DNA of 33,392 bases from Streptomyces roseochromogenus subsp. oscitans DS 12.976 (GTDB lineage Bacteria; Actinomycetota; Actinomycetes; Streptomycetales; Streptomycetaceae). Below are positions 1 through 8,439 of the stretch, one piece after another. Under the pieces are notes generated by a model. That model was not told the DNA's origin. It was given only the letters and a program-made list of their open reading frames with translations, and ran no database searches. Position 1 is the stretch's first letter, and every line of letters starts with the position of its first letter. The position numbers and the translations under genes were made by a program. The stretch lies in NCBI RefSeq assembly GCF_000497445.1, contig NZ_CM002285.1, positions 7,003,149-7,036,540 on the forward strand. The letters run 5' to 3'.

Positions 1-2741
1 CCGCACAGTCCCTGCCCGAGCTGACCGCCCTGTGCGGCGATCACCCGCTGGACGAGCCGCTGCAGGCGCTGCGGCTGCGCGCCCTGCGCGACGCCGGCCG
101 CCCGGCCCAGGCCCTCGCCGCCTACGACGACGTACGACGGCTGCTCGCGGACCGGCTCGGCTCCGACCCCGGCCCCGAACTGCGCGCCTTGCACACCGAG
201 TTGCTGACAGAAGCTCCTCGGGAGCCGGAGAGCCGGGTCCTCGGCAACCTGCCCGCCCGGCTCACCTCCTTCGTCGGCCGGGAGGCCGACATCGAGGCCA
301 TCAGCGCCGATCTCACCGCCGCCCGCCTGGTCACCCTGCTCGGGCCGGGCGGCGCCGGCAAGACCCGGCTGTCCCAGGAGGCCGCCGAGGCGGTACGGCA
401 CACCGCCCGGGACGGGGTGTGGCTGGCCGAACTCGCGCCCGTGGACGACCCCGAGGCCGTACCGCAAGCTGTGCTCACCTCGATCGGCGCCCGCGAGACC
501 GTGCTGCACGGCGCCGGCGCCGAGAGCATACGCGCGGTCGCCGACCGCTACGACGACCCCCTCGAACGGATCGTGGAGCACTGCGCCCGGCGCCGGATGC
601 TGATCGTCCTGGACAACTGCGAGCACGTCATCGAGGCGGCCGCCCGGCTCGCCGAGCGCCTGCTGGCCCGCTGCCCGGAGCTGACCGTCCTCGCCACCAG
701 CCGCGAACCCCTCGGCGTGCCGGGGGAGTTGGTGCGGCCGGTGGAGCCGCTGCCCGAGCCGGTCGCACTGCGGCTGCTCGCCGACCGCGGCGCGGCCGCC
801 CGGCCCGGATTCCGCGTCGAGGACGATCCCGGGGCCTGCGCCGAGATCTGCCGGCGACTCGACGGACTGCCCCTCGCCATCGAGCTGGCCGCGGCGCGCC
901 TGCGGATGCTGACCCCGCGGCAGATAGCCGACCGGCTCGACGACCGCTTCCGGCTGCTCACCTCCGGCAGCCGCACCGTACTGCCCCGCCAGCAGACCCT
1001 GCGGGCCGTCGTGGACTGGTCCTGGGATCTGCTGGACACGGGCGAACGGGACGTCCTCGCCCGGCTGTCCGTCTTCGCGGGCGGCTGCGACCTGGCCGCC
1101 GCCGAGGCCGTGTGCGGCCCGGCCGCCCTGGACGCGCTCGGCTCGCTGGTGGACAAGTCCCTCGTGGTGGCGGCTCCCTCGGCCGAGGGAGCCATGCGCT
1201 ACCGGCTCCTGGAGACCGTCGCCGAGTACGCCGGTGAACGGCTGGACGAGGCCGGCCGGCGCGCCGACGCCGAGCGCGCGCACCTCGCGTACTACCGCGA
1301 ACTCGCCCGCACCACCGACCTGTTGCTGCGCGGCCCCGAACAGCGCATTGCCATCGACCGGTTCCAGCTGGAGTACGAGAACCTGCGCACCGCCCTGCGG
1401 CACGCCGTCGCCGCGACGGACGAGCAGGAGGCACTGTGCCTGACGCTGTCCCTGGTGTGGTTCTGGCAGATGCGCGACCAGCGCATCGAGACCCGCACCT
1501 GGTGCCGGGAGGTCATGGCGCTCGGCCCGGACCCGTTCGCCGAACCGGTGCGCCCCGCCCGCCCGGTGTATCGGCCCTGCACCGACACCCCGCCCCCGTA
1601 CACCGGCGAGGTCCTCCTGGAGGCCCGGCGCGGCGTCCATCTGGCCCATCTCGCCTGCATGGACACCGAGCTGGACTCCTGGCAGACCGCCGGGGCGCAG
1701 GCCAAGCTGCGTGCCATCACCCGGGTCTACCAGCCGGGGCTGCCGCAGACCTGCCGCGCGCCCGGCATGTTGTGGTTCTTCGCCGTGATGCTGACCGGCG
1801 GTGTGGACAAGATGCGGACGGTCATCGACGCCTGTGTGCGGACCTGCCGGGAGACCCCGGGCTTCGAGTGGGAGCTGGCCGGGGCCCTGCAGATGCGCGC
1901 CAACATCCTCGCCAACCGCAGCGCCTGGGCGGGCAACGCCACCCGGGACGCCGACGAGTCGCTGGAGATCTTCCGCCGCCTCGGTGACGCCTGGGGCACC
2001 GCAGAGGCGCTGTCCGCCCGCGGCGAGGCCCAGGAACGCCAGGGCGCCTACTCCGAGGCCGCCGCCGCCTACCGGGAGGCCATCGAACATGCCGAGCGCC
2101 TCGGCGCCCGCGGCCAGATGGCCATCCTCCGCGCCCGCCTCGGCAGCGTGCTCATGGACGCGGGGGACACCGAGCGCGGCGAACGACTGCTGCGGGACGT
2201 CATCGCGTCCCAGGACGGCGCCCTCAACGAGGCGATGCCCTTCGCCCGGCTGTTTCTCGCCTGCTGGCTGGGCCTGACCGGCCGCACCGCCGAGGCGCGT
2301 GCGCAACTACGCCTGCTGCGGGAGGAGTTCACGATCGCGCACTTCGCCGTCTTCGACTCCATGATCCTCGCCCAGGAGGCCTGGCTGGACGCAATCGACG
2401 GCCGGCCCGAGGACGCCCTGGACATGGTGGCGCGGGCGCTGGACCTCGCCCGCGACCCGCTGGTCAAGGCCATCTCCCCGCACATGGACTCCGTCTGCCT
2501 GGGCATCGCGGCCATGGGCCTCGCCCGTCTCGACGGCGGCAGCCGTGCCGTCGACGCCGCCCGTTGCCTGGGAGCCTCCGACGCCCTGCTGCTGTCCGGC
2601 CACATCCCCTCCGGCGTGGAGCGCCGGTGCCACGAGATGATCGAGGCCCGGATCCGGCAGGCCCTGGACGAGCCGGCCTACCGGGCCGCGTACGCCGAGG
2701 GCGGTGGCCTCTCCCTCGCGGAGGCCACCGCCCTGCTCTGA
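1..2741 (+). CDS. SARP/AfsR-type transcriptional regulator (BTAD plus NB-ARC-like ATPase plus TPR), 5' truncated by the window edge
   Basis: The reading frame is open from the first bases (codons start at base 3) and runs to the TGA at 2739-2741, so the N-terminal DNA-binding part lies outside the window. The first ~65 residues look like the end of a bacterial transcriptional activation domain (ALAAYDDVRRLLADRLGSDP). Next comes a STAND/NB-ARC-like ATPase with a P-loop GPGGAGKTR near bases 339-368 and a Walker B-like LIVLDNCEH near 600-625, followed by the typical motifs TSREPLGVPGE and GLPLAIELAAARLRML. The C-terminal half is helical and TPR-like. Such proteins are cytoplasmic activators that bind short direct repeats near the -35 box. 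It converges with the ABC exporter genes, only 26 bp apart. An ATG at 189 exists but would discard clear BTAD coding sequence. The target is not known; the exporter leader is a candidate. Confidence 0.88.
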   Translation, partial: AQSLPELTALCGDHPLDEPLQALRLRALRDAGRPAQALAAYDDVRRLLADRLGSDPGPELRALHTELLTEAPREPESRVLGNLPARLTSFVGREADIEAISADLTAARLVTLLGPGGAGKTRLSQEAAEAVRHTARDGVWLAELAPVDDPEAVPQAVLTSIGARETVLHGAGAESIRAVADRYDDPLERIVEHCARRRMLIVLDNCEHVIEAAARLAERLLARCPELTVLATSREPLGVPGELVRPVEPLPEPVALRLLADRGAAARPGFRVEDDPGACAEICRRLDGLPLAIELAAARLRMLTPRQIADRLDDRFRLLTSGSRTVLPRQQTLRAVVDWSWDLLDTGERDVLARLSVFAGGCDLAAAEAVCGPAALDALGSLVDKSLVVAAPSAEGAMRYRLLETVAEYAGERLDEAGRRADAERAHLAYYRELARTTDLLLRGPEQRIAIDRFQLEYENLRTALRHAVAATDEQEALCLTLSLVWFWQMRDQRIETRTWCREVMALGPDPFAEPVRPARPVYRPCTDTPPPYTGEVLLEARRGVHLAHLACMDTELDSWQTAGAQAKLRAITRVYQPGLPQTCRAPGMLWFFAVMLTGGVDKMRTVIDACVRTCRETPGFEWELAGALQMRANILANRSAWAGNATRDADESLEIFRRLGDAWGTAEALSARGEAQERQGAYSEAAAAYREAIEHAERLGARGQMAILRARLGSVLMDAGDTERGERLLRDVIASQDGALNEAMPFARLFLACWLGLTGRTAEARAQLRLLREEFTIAHFAVFDSMILAQEAWLDAIDGRPEDALDMVARALDLARDPLVKAISPHMDSVCLGIAAMGLARLDGGSRAVDAARCLGASDALLLSGHIPSGVERRCHEMIEARIRQALDEPAYRAAYAEGGGLSLAEATALL

Positions 2742-2767
2742 GCCGCACTTCTCCTGGCGGGCGAACG

Positions 2768-3580
2768 TCAGTTCTTCGTACGGAACTTGTGGATCGCGAC
2801 GGGTCCCATGACGGCCGTGATCGCCACCGACCACGCCACGGTCACCCACACATCGTGCGCCACCGGACCGCCCACCATCAGCCCGCGGGCCGCGTCCGCG
2901 AGCGTGGACAGCGGGTTGTAGTCGGTGAAGTGCCGCAGCCAGCCCGGCATCGACTTGGTCGGCGCGAAGATCGAGGACCCGAACTGCAGCGGGAACAGGA
3001 CCAGGAAGCCCACCCCCTGCACGGACTGCGCGCTCTTCAGCATCACGCCGAGGGTGAGGAACACCCACATGATCGACGAGGCGAACAGCGCGGACAGAGC
3101 GACGGTGGCGAACAGGCCCGTCCAGTGCGTGATGTGGAAACCGACCAGGACGGCTACGACCATCAGGATGACCGTCGCGAACAGCATCCGCCCCAGCTCG
3201 ACGGCGATCTTCGCGAACAGCACGGATCCGCGGCCGATCGGCAGCGTGCGGAACCGGTCCATGACCCCGCTGTTGAAGTCCTGGCTGAATCCGGTGCCGA
3301 CACCCTGTGAGAGCGTCATGCTCATCATCGCGATCATGCCAGGGATGACGTACTGCACGTACTGGCCCTGGCCGCCGCCCAGCGCCTGGCCGATCGAGCC
3401 GCCGAAGACGTACACGAACAGCAGCGTGAAGACGACCGGCATGAACAGCGCGTCGAACATCGACTCCGGGTCCTGGCGGATCCAGAGCAGATTGCGCCGG
3501 ATGAGCGCGCCGGTGTGCCGCAGATGCCCGCGCAGCGGGATACGGACGTCTACGTCGGTGGTGGGCATGACGGCGGTCAT
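2768..3580 (-). CDS. ABC-2 type exporter permease (DrrB-like)
   Basis: A 270-residue integral membrane protein, the membrane half of a drug or lipid exporter of the DrrAB class. About six hydrophobic segments follow a short cytoplasmic N-terminus (RRNLLWIRQDPESMFDALF is typical of ABC-2 permeases). The conserved stretch PLQFGSSIFAPTKSMPGWL and the following NPLSTLADAARGLMVG are hallmarks of the DrrB family. The start ATG is at 3580-3578, with AGGAGG a few bases upstream. It overlaps the stop of the ATPase gene by four bases (ATGA), implying translational coupling and one transcript. A longer reading of the same frame up to 3712 lacks family similarity and would run through the ATPase gene. 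The substrate cannot be read from sequence. Confidence 0.92.
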   Translation of the reverse strand: MTAVMPTTDVDVRIPLRGHLRHTGALIRRNLLWIRQDPESMFDALFMPVVFTLLFVYVFGGSIGQALGGGQGQYVQYVIPGMIAMMSMTLSQGVGTGFSQDFNSGVMDRFRTLPIGRGSVLFAKIAVELGRMLFATVILMVVAVLVGFHITHWTGLFATVALSALFASSIMWVFLTLGVMLKSAQSVQGVGFLVLFPLQFGSSIFAPTKSMPGWLRHFTDYNPLSTLADAARGLMVGGPVAHDVWVTVAWSVAITAVMGPVAIHKFRTKN

Positions 3581-4602
3581 ACGGCGACCTCCTGGCGGTC
3601 GTCGGTGGGCGTGGCGTTCTGCGGGGCACTGGCACGGTGGCCGGTGAGGGACAGGAACACCTCGTCCAGGCTGGGCAGTTCGGTGGTGATGGAGGAGATC
3701 GTGATGCCGCACGCGGTGACCGCGCCGACCACGGCGGTCAGCTGCTCGTCGCTGAGGATCGGCACCAGCAGCGTCCCGGACTCGTGGTCCACGGTGGTGC
3801 TCGCGAGCCCGGTGATGCCCAGCTCGTCCAGCATGGCCGCGAGCGGGCGCAGCTGCAGCGGGTCGACGGGCCGCACACGGAGGGTACGGCCGCCGACCTT
3901 GGCCTTCAGCTCCTCGATCCCGCCGTTCGCGATGACCTTGCCGCGGTCGACCACGGTCAGCTCGGAGGCGAGCTGCTCGGCCTCCTCCATGTACTGGGTG
4001 GTCAGCAGCACGGTGACGCCGTCGCCGACCATCGCCTCGACCTCGTCCCAGACCTCGTTACGGGTACGGGGGTCGAGCCCGGTGGTGGGCTCGTCGAGGT
4101 AGAGGACGGCAGGACGGCCGATCATCGAGGCGGCGAGATCCAGCCGCCGCCGCATACCACCGGAGTATGTGCCGGCAGGCCGCTTGGCCGCCTCCGTGAG
4201 GGAGAACCGCTCCAGCAGCTCGTCGGCGCGGGCGCGGGCGTCCTTGCGGGACAGGTCCAGCAGCCGGCCGATCATGTACAGGTTCTCCCAGCCGGGCAGC
4301 TTCTCGTCCACCGAGGCGTACTGCCCGGTCAGCCCGATCACCCGGCGCAATTGCCTCGGCTGCCGTACGACGTCGTAGCCGGCCACGGTGGCCTGTCCGG
4401 CGTCCGGGGTGATCAGGGTGGACAGGATCCGTACGAGGGTGGTCTTGCCGGCGCCGTTCGGCCCGAGCACACCCATCACGGTGCCCTCGCGCACGTCCAG
4501 GTCGACACCGTCCAGCGCCTTGGTCTCGCCGTAGTGCTTGACCAGCCCCCGTACCGTCACGGCGTGGCTTGCGCCGACGGGGTTGTCATCGATTCGCGTC
4601 AT
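3577..4602 (-). CDS. ABC exporter ATP-binding protein (DrrA-like)
   Basis: A 341-residue ATPase that energises the DrrB-like permease encoded next to it. Motifs in order: Walker A GPNGAGKTT (about residue 50), the Q-loop region, signature SGGMRRRLDLA (about 140), Walker B VLYLDEPTTGLDP (about 165), and the family-typical LLTTQYMEEAEQL, which has Gln where many ABC proteins have the switch His. The C-terminal ~100 residues form the DrrA-type accessory domain ending SLDEVFLSLTG. I chose the ATG at 4602 because the protein then begins shortly before the conserved VRGLVKHYG strand. The upstream extension to 4686 is repetitive and does not resemble the family. The Shine-Dalgarno before this ATG is weak. 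The leader holds two sets of direct repeats, listed separately. The first gene of a two-gene operon. Confidence 0.92.
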   Translation of the reverse strand: MTRIDDNPVGASHAVTVRGLVKHYGETKALDGVDLDVREGTVMGVLGPNGAGKTTLVRILSTLITPDAGQATVAGYDVVRQPRQLRRVIGLTGQYASVDEKLPGWENLYMIGRLLDLSRKDARARADELLERFSLTEAAKRPAGTYSGGMRRRLDLAASMIGRPAVLYLDEPTTGLDPRTRNEVWDEVEAMVGDGVTVLLTTQYMEEAEQLASELTVVDRGKVIANGGIEELKAKVGGRTLRVRPVDPLQLRPLAAMLDELGITGLASTTVDHESGTLLVPILSDEQLTAVVGAVTACGITISSITTELPSLDEVFLSLTGHRASAPQNATPTDDRQEVAV

Positions 4603-4622
4603 GCCGGAGACGGTGCCAGGAC

Positions 4623-4664
4623 CCACCGACAAACCACCGACAGGGCGCCGACAGCCACCGACAG
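4623..4664 (-). repeat. Four direct repeats with ~11-bp period in the ABC exporter leader (SARP-like operator candidate)
   Basis: On the minus strand the heptamer TGTCGGT occurs at 4663-4657, 4642-4636 and 4631-4625, with the variant TGTCGGC at 4653-4647. The steps are 10, 11 and 11 bp, one helical turn each. SARP-family activators are known to bind heptamer direct repeats spaced 11 bp apart just upstream of the -10 region, and a SARP-type gene lies next to this operon. A clear -10 hexamer is not visible between the last repeat and the ATG at 4602, so promoter placement is uncertain. That this SARP binds here is inference. Confidence 0.6.
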
Positions 4665-4671
4665 ATCCCAG

Positions 4672-4735
4672 CGACCACCACCGCAACCATCAATCGACGA
4701 CCACCGCAACCATCAGACGACCACCGCAACCATCA
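4672..4735 (-). repeat. Three copies of a ~18-bp direct repeat upstream of the ABC exporter
   Basis: The minus-strand motif TGATGGTTGCGGTGG appears three times, covering plus-strand 4672-4692 (with a 3-bp insertion), 4698-4715 and 4718-4735. The two distal copies are exactly 20 bp apart and the third is 26 bp away. They lie just upstream of the 11-bp repeat set and downstream of the panB terminator, so they sit in the only possible promoter region of the exporter operon. They could be a second operator array or a simple local tandem duplication. Confidence 0.8.
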
Positions 4736-4801
4736 ATTGAGGAACCACGACGGCGAGCAACCCCCTCCGCGAGAGCGGCGCCGGTTTAGGCGCAAAGACG
4801 G

Positions 4802-4839
4802 GGCAGCCCCGCTGACGGGGGATGATCAGCGGGGCTGCC
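4802..4839 (-). terminator. panB: Intrinsic terminator hairpin downstream of panB
   Basis: A perfect 14-bp inverted repeat (GGCAGCCCCGCTGA at 4802-4815 and its complement at 4826-4839) encloses a 10-base loop. It begins 19 bases after the panB stop codon. On the minus strand it is followed by CGTCTTTGC, a weak U-tract as usual in Streptomyces. It would insulate panB from the exporter promoter. Confidence 0.85.
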
Positions 4840-4858
4840 GGGGTGTTGCCGCAATGGC

Positions 4859-5743
4859 TCAGTGGACGGAGTGCTCCTCCAGCGGGAACGTTCCGCCGAC
4901 GACGTCCTCCGCATACGCCTTCGCCGCGTTCGACATGACCTCACGCAGGTCGGCGTACTTCTTGACGAACTTCGGGACCCGGCCGGAGGTCAGCCCCAGC
5001 ATGTCCGTCCAGACCAGGACCTGCGCGTCGCACTCCGGGCCCGCGCCGATGCCGACGGTCGGGATGTGCAGCACCCGCGTCACCTCGGCCGCCAGCTCCG
5101 CCGGGACGAGTTCCAGGACGACCGCGAACGCGCCCGCGTCCTGGACCGCCTTCGCGTCCCGCAGCAGCTGCTGCGCCGCCTCCTCGCCGCGCCCCTGCAC
5201 GCGATAGCCCATCGCGTTGACGGACTGCGGGGTCAGCCCGATGTGGGCCATGACCGGGATGCCGGACTCGACCAGCAGCCGGATCTGCTCGTGCGACCGC
5301 TCGCCGCCCTCCAGCTTGACCGCCCCGACCCCGGCCTCCTTCACCAGCCGGGTCGCCGAGCGCAGCGCCTGCACCGGACCCTCCTGGTAGGAGCCGAACG
5401 GGAGGTCGCCGACGATCAGGGCGCGCCGTGTGCCGCGGACCACGGCCGCCGACAGCATCGTCATCTCGTCGAGGGTGACGGGCACGGTCGTCTCGTACCC
5501 GAGGTGACAGTTGCCCGCCGAGTCGCCGACCAGGATCACCGGGATCCCGGACTCGTCGAAGACGGACGCGGTCATCGCGTCGTAGGCGGTGAGCATGGGC
5601 CACTTCTCGCCGCGTTCCTTGGCGAGGGTGATGTCGCGGACGGTGATGCGTCGGGTGCTCTTCCCCCCGTACAGCGCCTTGCTGCCGTCGGAGGATGCGA
5701 AATGCCCGCTCTGCGCGTTCTGGGCAGCCGAAAGCTGCGTCAT
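4859..5743 (-). CDS. panB: 3-methyl-2-oxobutanoate hydroxymethyltransferase (PanB)
   Basis: A 294-residue cytoplasmic enzyme that transfers a hydroxymethyl group from 5,10-methylenetetrahydrofolate to alpha-ketoisovalerate, giving ketopantoate, the first committed step of pantothenate and CoA synthesis. Family motifs are visible: MLTAYDAMTASVFDESG, VGDSAGNCHLGYETTVPVTLDEM (the metal-binding Asp region), GDLPFGSY, AVKLEGG, PVMAHIGLTPQ, and the late VPAELAAEVT and TVGIGAGPECDAQVLVWTDMLG. The length is slightly above the usual 260-280 because of an N-terminal tail of about 35 residues. The start ATG at 5743 has GAAGGAG nine bases upstream; the next ATG upstream would place that ribosome site inside the gene. 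It stands alone and is divergent from the drug exporter. Confidence 0.97.
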   Translation of the reverse strand: MTQLSAAQNAQSGHFASSDGSKALYGGKSTRRITVRDITLAKERGEKWPMLTAYDAMTASVFDESGIPVILVGDSAGNCHLGYETTVPVTLDEMTMLSAAVVRGTRRALIVGDLPFGSYQEGPVQALRSATRLVKEAGVGAVKLEGGERSHEQIRLLVESGIPVMAHIGLTPQSVNAMGYRVQGRGEEAAQQLLRDAKAVQDAGAFAVVLELVPAELAAEVTRVLHIPTVGIGAGPECDAQVLVWTDMLGLTSGRVPKFVKKYADLREVMSNAAKAYAEDVVGGTFPLEEHSVH

Positions 5744-5804
5744 GGCAACGGCTCCTTCAGTCATCTCGAGGCGCCCTGACGGCGTCCCCGGATCGACTCC
5801 ATGG

Positions 5805-5842
5805 TGGCACCTCGTGCCAGTCAGGACCAGGGGGACCCCCTG
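5805..5842. promoter_or_regulatory. Two small perfect palindromes in the panB / exporter divergent region
   Basis: TGGCAC-CTC-GTGCCA (5805-5819) and CAGGGGG-A-CCCCCTG (5828-5842) are perfect inverted repeats lying 60-100 bp upstream of the panB start and about 115-150 bp upstream of the exporter start. They could be operators or hairpins of the panB leader. No regulator can be assigned. Confidence 0.4.
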
Positions 5843-5913
5843 TGATCCCCCTCCGTGGCCGGAAGCGAGCTGAAGCCGGAGGCGAGCGGTGTAAGTCCTT
5901 GGCAAAGAAGTGA

Positions 5914-5934
5914 GATACGAGACCGTTCCGTATC
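5914..5934 (+). promoter_or_regulatory. TetR-type operator candidate ahead of the MFS exporter
   Basis: A 21-bp imperfect palindrome with arms GATACG (5914-5919) and CGTATC (5929-5934) and inner pairs AC/GT; 8 of 10 positions are symmetric about base 5924. It ends 23 bp before the exporter ATG at 5958. Sites of this ATACG-n-CGTAT form are common upstream of 14-TM exporters paired with TetR regulators in actinomycetes. The TetR gene downstream of the exporter is the likely ligand-responsive repressor (inference). Confidence 0.6.
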
Positions 5935-5957
5935 GAAATGGTCGTACGCTCGAACAC

Positions 5958-7544
5958 ATGACACGTCCCGTTCCTGCCTCCCGAGTACCGGAAGCGGTGC
6001 ACCGGCGCCGTTGGGCGATCCTCGGCGTGCTGATGCTGAGCCTGCTCATCGTGATGCTCGACAACTCGATCCTGAACGTCGCGATCAAGACCATCGCCAG
6101 CCCCGCGCCGACCGGCCTCGGCGCCTCCCAGGGCCAGATCGAGTGGGCGATCAACGCCTATACCCTCGTCTTCGCCGGCCTGCTGTTCACCGCCGGCCTC
6201 GTCGGTGACCGCCTCGGCCGCAAGAAGGTGCTGCTCGGCGGCATCGCCGTGTTCGGCATCGGCTCCGCCCTGGCCGCCGAGTCCGGCTCGCCCGGCCAGC
6301 TGATCGCCTACCGCGCGCTGATGGCCCTCGGTGCCGCCTTCGTCATGCCGGCCACCCTCGCCGTCCTGATGAACATCTTCGAGCGCGAGGAGCAGGCCAA
6401 GGCCATCGGTATCTGGGCGGGTGGTGTGGGCCTCGCGATCGTCATCGGGCCGATCACCGGCGGTGCGCTTCTCGACCACTTCTGGTGGGGCTCGGTCTTC
6501 TTCGTCAACGTGCCGATCGTGATCGTCGCGCTGGTCCTCATGACCGTGCTGGTGCCCGACTCCCGCGACCCGAGGCCGGGCCGGCTCGACCCCGTCGGTG
6601 TCGTCCTGTCCGTCGTCGGCCTCGTCCTGCTGGTCTACGGCATCATCAAGGGCGGCGAGCTGGCCGACTTCACCGACGCGAAGGTGCTGGCGACCATCCT
6701 CGCCGGTCTCGTCGTCCTCGCCGGCTTCGTCGTCTTCGAGCGGCGCAGCGACCACCCGTCGCTCGACGTCACCTACTTCAAGAACAAGGTCTTCTCGGCC
6801 GCCATGAGCGCCATGGCGCTGGTCTTCTTCGCACTGATGGGCGTCACGTTCTTCGGCGTCTTCTACACCCAGAGCGTGCGCGGCTACTCGCCGCTGGAGT
6901 CCGGCGTGCTGCTGCTGCCGCTCGCCGTCGCCCAGCTGCTCTTCGCGCCGCGCGCCCGGCTGCTGGTCGACCGGTTCGGCAACCGGGCCACCACCACCGC
7001 CGGCCTGGTGCTGATCGCGGCGACGCTGGCCATGTTCGCCACCTTCGAGGCCGGCACACCGATCTGGCTGCTCGAGGTCGTCTTCTTCCTGATGGGCACC
7101 GGCATCGCGCACATCATGACGCCGACCTCGGTCGTCGTCATGCAGGCCCTGCCCCGCGAGAAGGCCGGCTCGGCCTCCGCGCTCAGCAACACCTTCCGCC
7201 AGGTAGGCGGCGCGCTCGGCATCGCCATCCTCGGCTCGGTGCTCGCCACCTCGTACCGCGACGGCATCGAGGGCAAGCTCGGCGTGCTGCCGCCCGCCCT
7301 GCGCGACAAGGCCGCCGAGTCCATCGAGGCCACCCTCGGCATCGCCGGCAAGCTCGGCCCGCAGGGCAAGGCCCTGGTCACCCCCGCCAACGACGCGTTC
7401 CTGCATGCCATGCACGTCACCGCCCTGTGCGGGGTGGGCGTCGCGCTGATCGGCGCCGTGGTGACAGCCCTGTTCCTGCCGGGCAAGGCGCCGGCCGCTC
7501 AGCAGGGCGAACAGGAAACGGAGTTGGTCGAAGCCGCGGAGTGA
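5958..7544 (+). CDS. MFS drug exporter, DHA2 family (14 TM, EmrB/QacA type)
   Basis: A 528-residue inner-membrane proton antiporter, probably exporting toxic compounds. The first helix contains [15 protein letters not shown], which matches the DHA2 motif D1 (LD-TIVNVALP type). Motif [14 protein letters not shown], follows near residue 80, and [20 protein letters not shown] gives motif B. Repeated hydrophobic segments are consistent with 14 helices. The start ATG at 5958 is chosen because a basic tail and helix 1 follow at once. The upstream in-frame extension to 5910 crosses the operator palindrome. No strong ribosome site is visible, so leaderless or weakly led translation is possible. The TetR gene follows 75 bp downstream on the same strand, suggesting a two-gene unit. 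The substrate is unknown. Confidence 0.93.
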   Translation: MTRPVPASRVPEAVHRRRWAILGVLMLSLLIVMLDNSILNVAIKTIASPAPTGLGASQGQIEWAINAYTLVFAGLLFTAGLVGDRLGRKKVLLGGIAVFGIGSALAAESGSPGQLIAYRALMALGAAFVMPATLAVLMNIFEREEQAKAIGIWAGGVGLAIVIGPITGGALLDHFWWGSVFFVNVPIVIVALVLMTVLVPDSRDPRPGRLDPVGVVLSVVGLVLLVYGIIKGGELADFTDAKVLATILAGLVVLAGFVVFERRSDHPSLDVTYFKNKVFSAAMSAMALVFFALMGVTFFGVFYTQSVRGYSPLESGVLLLPLAVAQLLFAPRARLLVDRFGNRATTTAGLVLIAATLAMFATFEAGTPIWLLEVVFFLMGTGIAHIMTPTSVVVMQALPREKAGSASALSNTFRQVGGALGIAILGSVLATSYRDGIEGKLGVLPPALRDKAAESIEATLGIAGKLGPQGKALVTPANDAFLHAMHVTALCGVGVALIGAVVTALFLPGKAPAAQQGEQETELVEAAE

Positions 7545-7576
7545 CGCGAAGCACGCGCTTGCACGGGAAGGAGGCG

Positions 7577-7598
7577 GCTGCGGGACAATTCCCGCAGC
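7577..7598 (+). other. Hairpin between exporter and TetR genes
   Basis: A perfect 9-bp inverted repeat, GCTGCGGGA / TCCCGCAGC, with a 4-base loop CAAT. It begins 32 bases after the exporter stop and ends 21 bases before the TetR start. There is no U-tract. It may weaken read-through or stabilise the exporter message. Confidence 0.6.
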
Positions 7599-7619
7599 AC
7601 AGTGAGAGGACGGATCGAC

Positions 7620-8249
7620 GTGAGTCTTGCCGAAAGCCTGCCGCGACCGGACGGGCCCGTACGGGGACGCCCCCGCAGCGAGGCCGCGGAACGGGCCATC
7701 CTGGAAGGCGTGATGAAGCTCCTGGAGGACGGCGTACCGCTCGCCGAACTCTCCATGGAGCGCGTCGCGCGCACGGCCGGCGTCGGCAAGGCCACCATCT
7801 ACCGCCGCTGGAGCGGCAAGGAAGAGCTGTTCGTCGAGGTCGTACGCGCCGCGGAGCCCCCCGACCCCGAGCCTCCCGGCACCTCCCTGCGCGACGACCT
7901 CGTCGTGCTGCTGGAGTCCCTGCGCCGGCGCGGCCTCGCCAGCCGCTCCTCGGCGATCCTGCACAACGTGTACGCGCAGATGAAGTCCAGCCCCAGGCTC
8001 TGGTCGGAGTACCACGACACCGTCGTCGCACCCCGTCGCGCCCTGGCCATGGAGGTGCTGCGCCGGGCGCGCGAGAACGGCGAACTGCGGCCGGACGTCG
8101 ACCTGGAACTGGCCCACGACATGTTCGTCGGCCCCATGCTGGTGCGCGCACTCATGCGCCCCGACGCCGAGCTGCCCGAGGGGCTGGCGGAGGAGATCGT
8201 CGACCGGGTCCTGGACGGCCTACGGCCCGTCAGCTCGACAGCCTCGTAG
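7620..8249 (+). CDS. TetR family transcriptional regulator
   Basis: A 209-residue DNA-binding repressor. The N-terminal helix-turn-helix is clear: LAELSMERVARTAGVGKATIYRRWSGKEELFVEV, with the conserved GVGKATIYRRW recognition region at about residues 50-60. The C-terminal part is the ligand-binding and dimerisation half (TetR_C-like, LHNVYAQMKSSPRLWSEYHDTVV). I chose the GTG at 7620 because GAGAGGA lies about nine bases upstream; an ATG six codons earlier would overlap that ribosome site. Adjacent to the DHA2 exporter and its palindromic operator candidate, it most likely controls exporter expression, and perhaps its own through read-through. The ligand is unknown. Confidence 0.93.
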   Translation: MSLAESLPRPDGPVRGRPRSEAAERAILEGVMKLLEDGVPLAELSMERVARTAGVGKATIYRRWSGKEELFVEVVRAAEPPDPEPPGTSLRDDLVVLLESLRRRGLASRSSAILHNVYAQMKSSPRLWSEYHDTVVAPRRALAMEVLRRARENGELRPDVDLELAHDMFVGPMLVRALMRPDAELPEGLAEEIVDRVLDGLRPVSSTAS

Positions 8250-8439
8250 CACTCATGTGCGCGTTCTGTCACAGACCCCACGCGTCCCGGGGGTAGCCGG
8301 AACTCGCCGCCCCGCCCCGTTCGTCCTCGTCTTCCGTACGGCCGTCATGGGACGGCGGGTCCGGAGCCGATCATCCCCTAGGGTCGGAAGAACACACGGG
8401 GGAACGACGGTGTGCACGGCAGGCAGTGAGGCAGACGGT

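Noticed and set aside
5757..8117. A 786-codon minus-strand open frame opposite the DHA2 exporter and TetR genes
   Set aside because: Low-complexity Asp/Glu/Gly/His/Gln sequence expected from the complement of GC-rich coding DNA; the plus-strand genes are certain.
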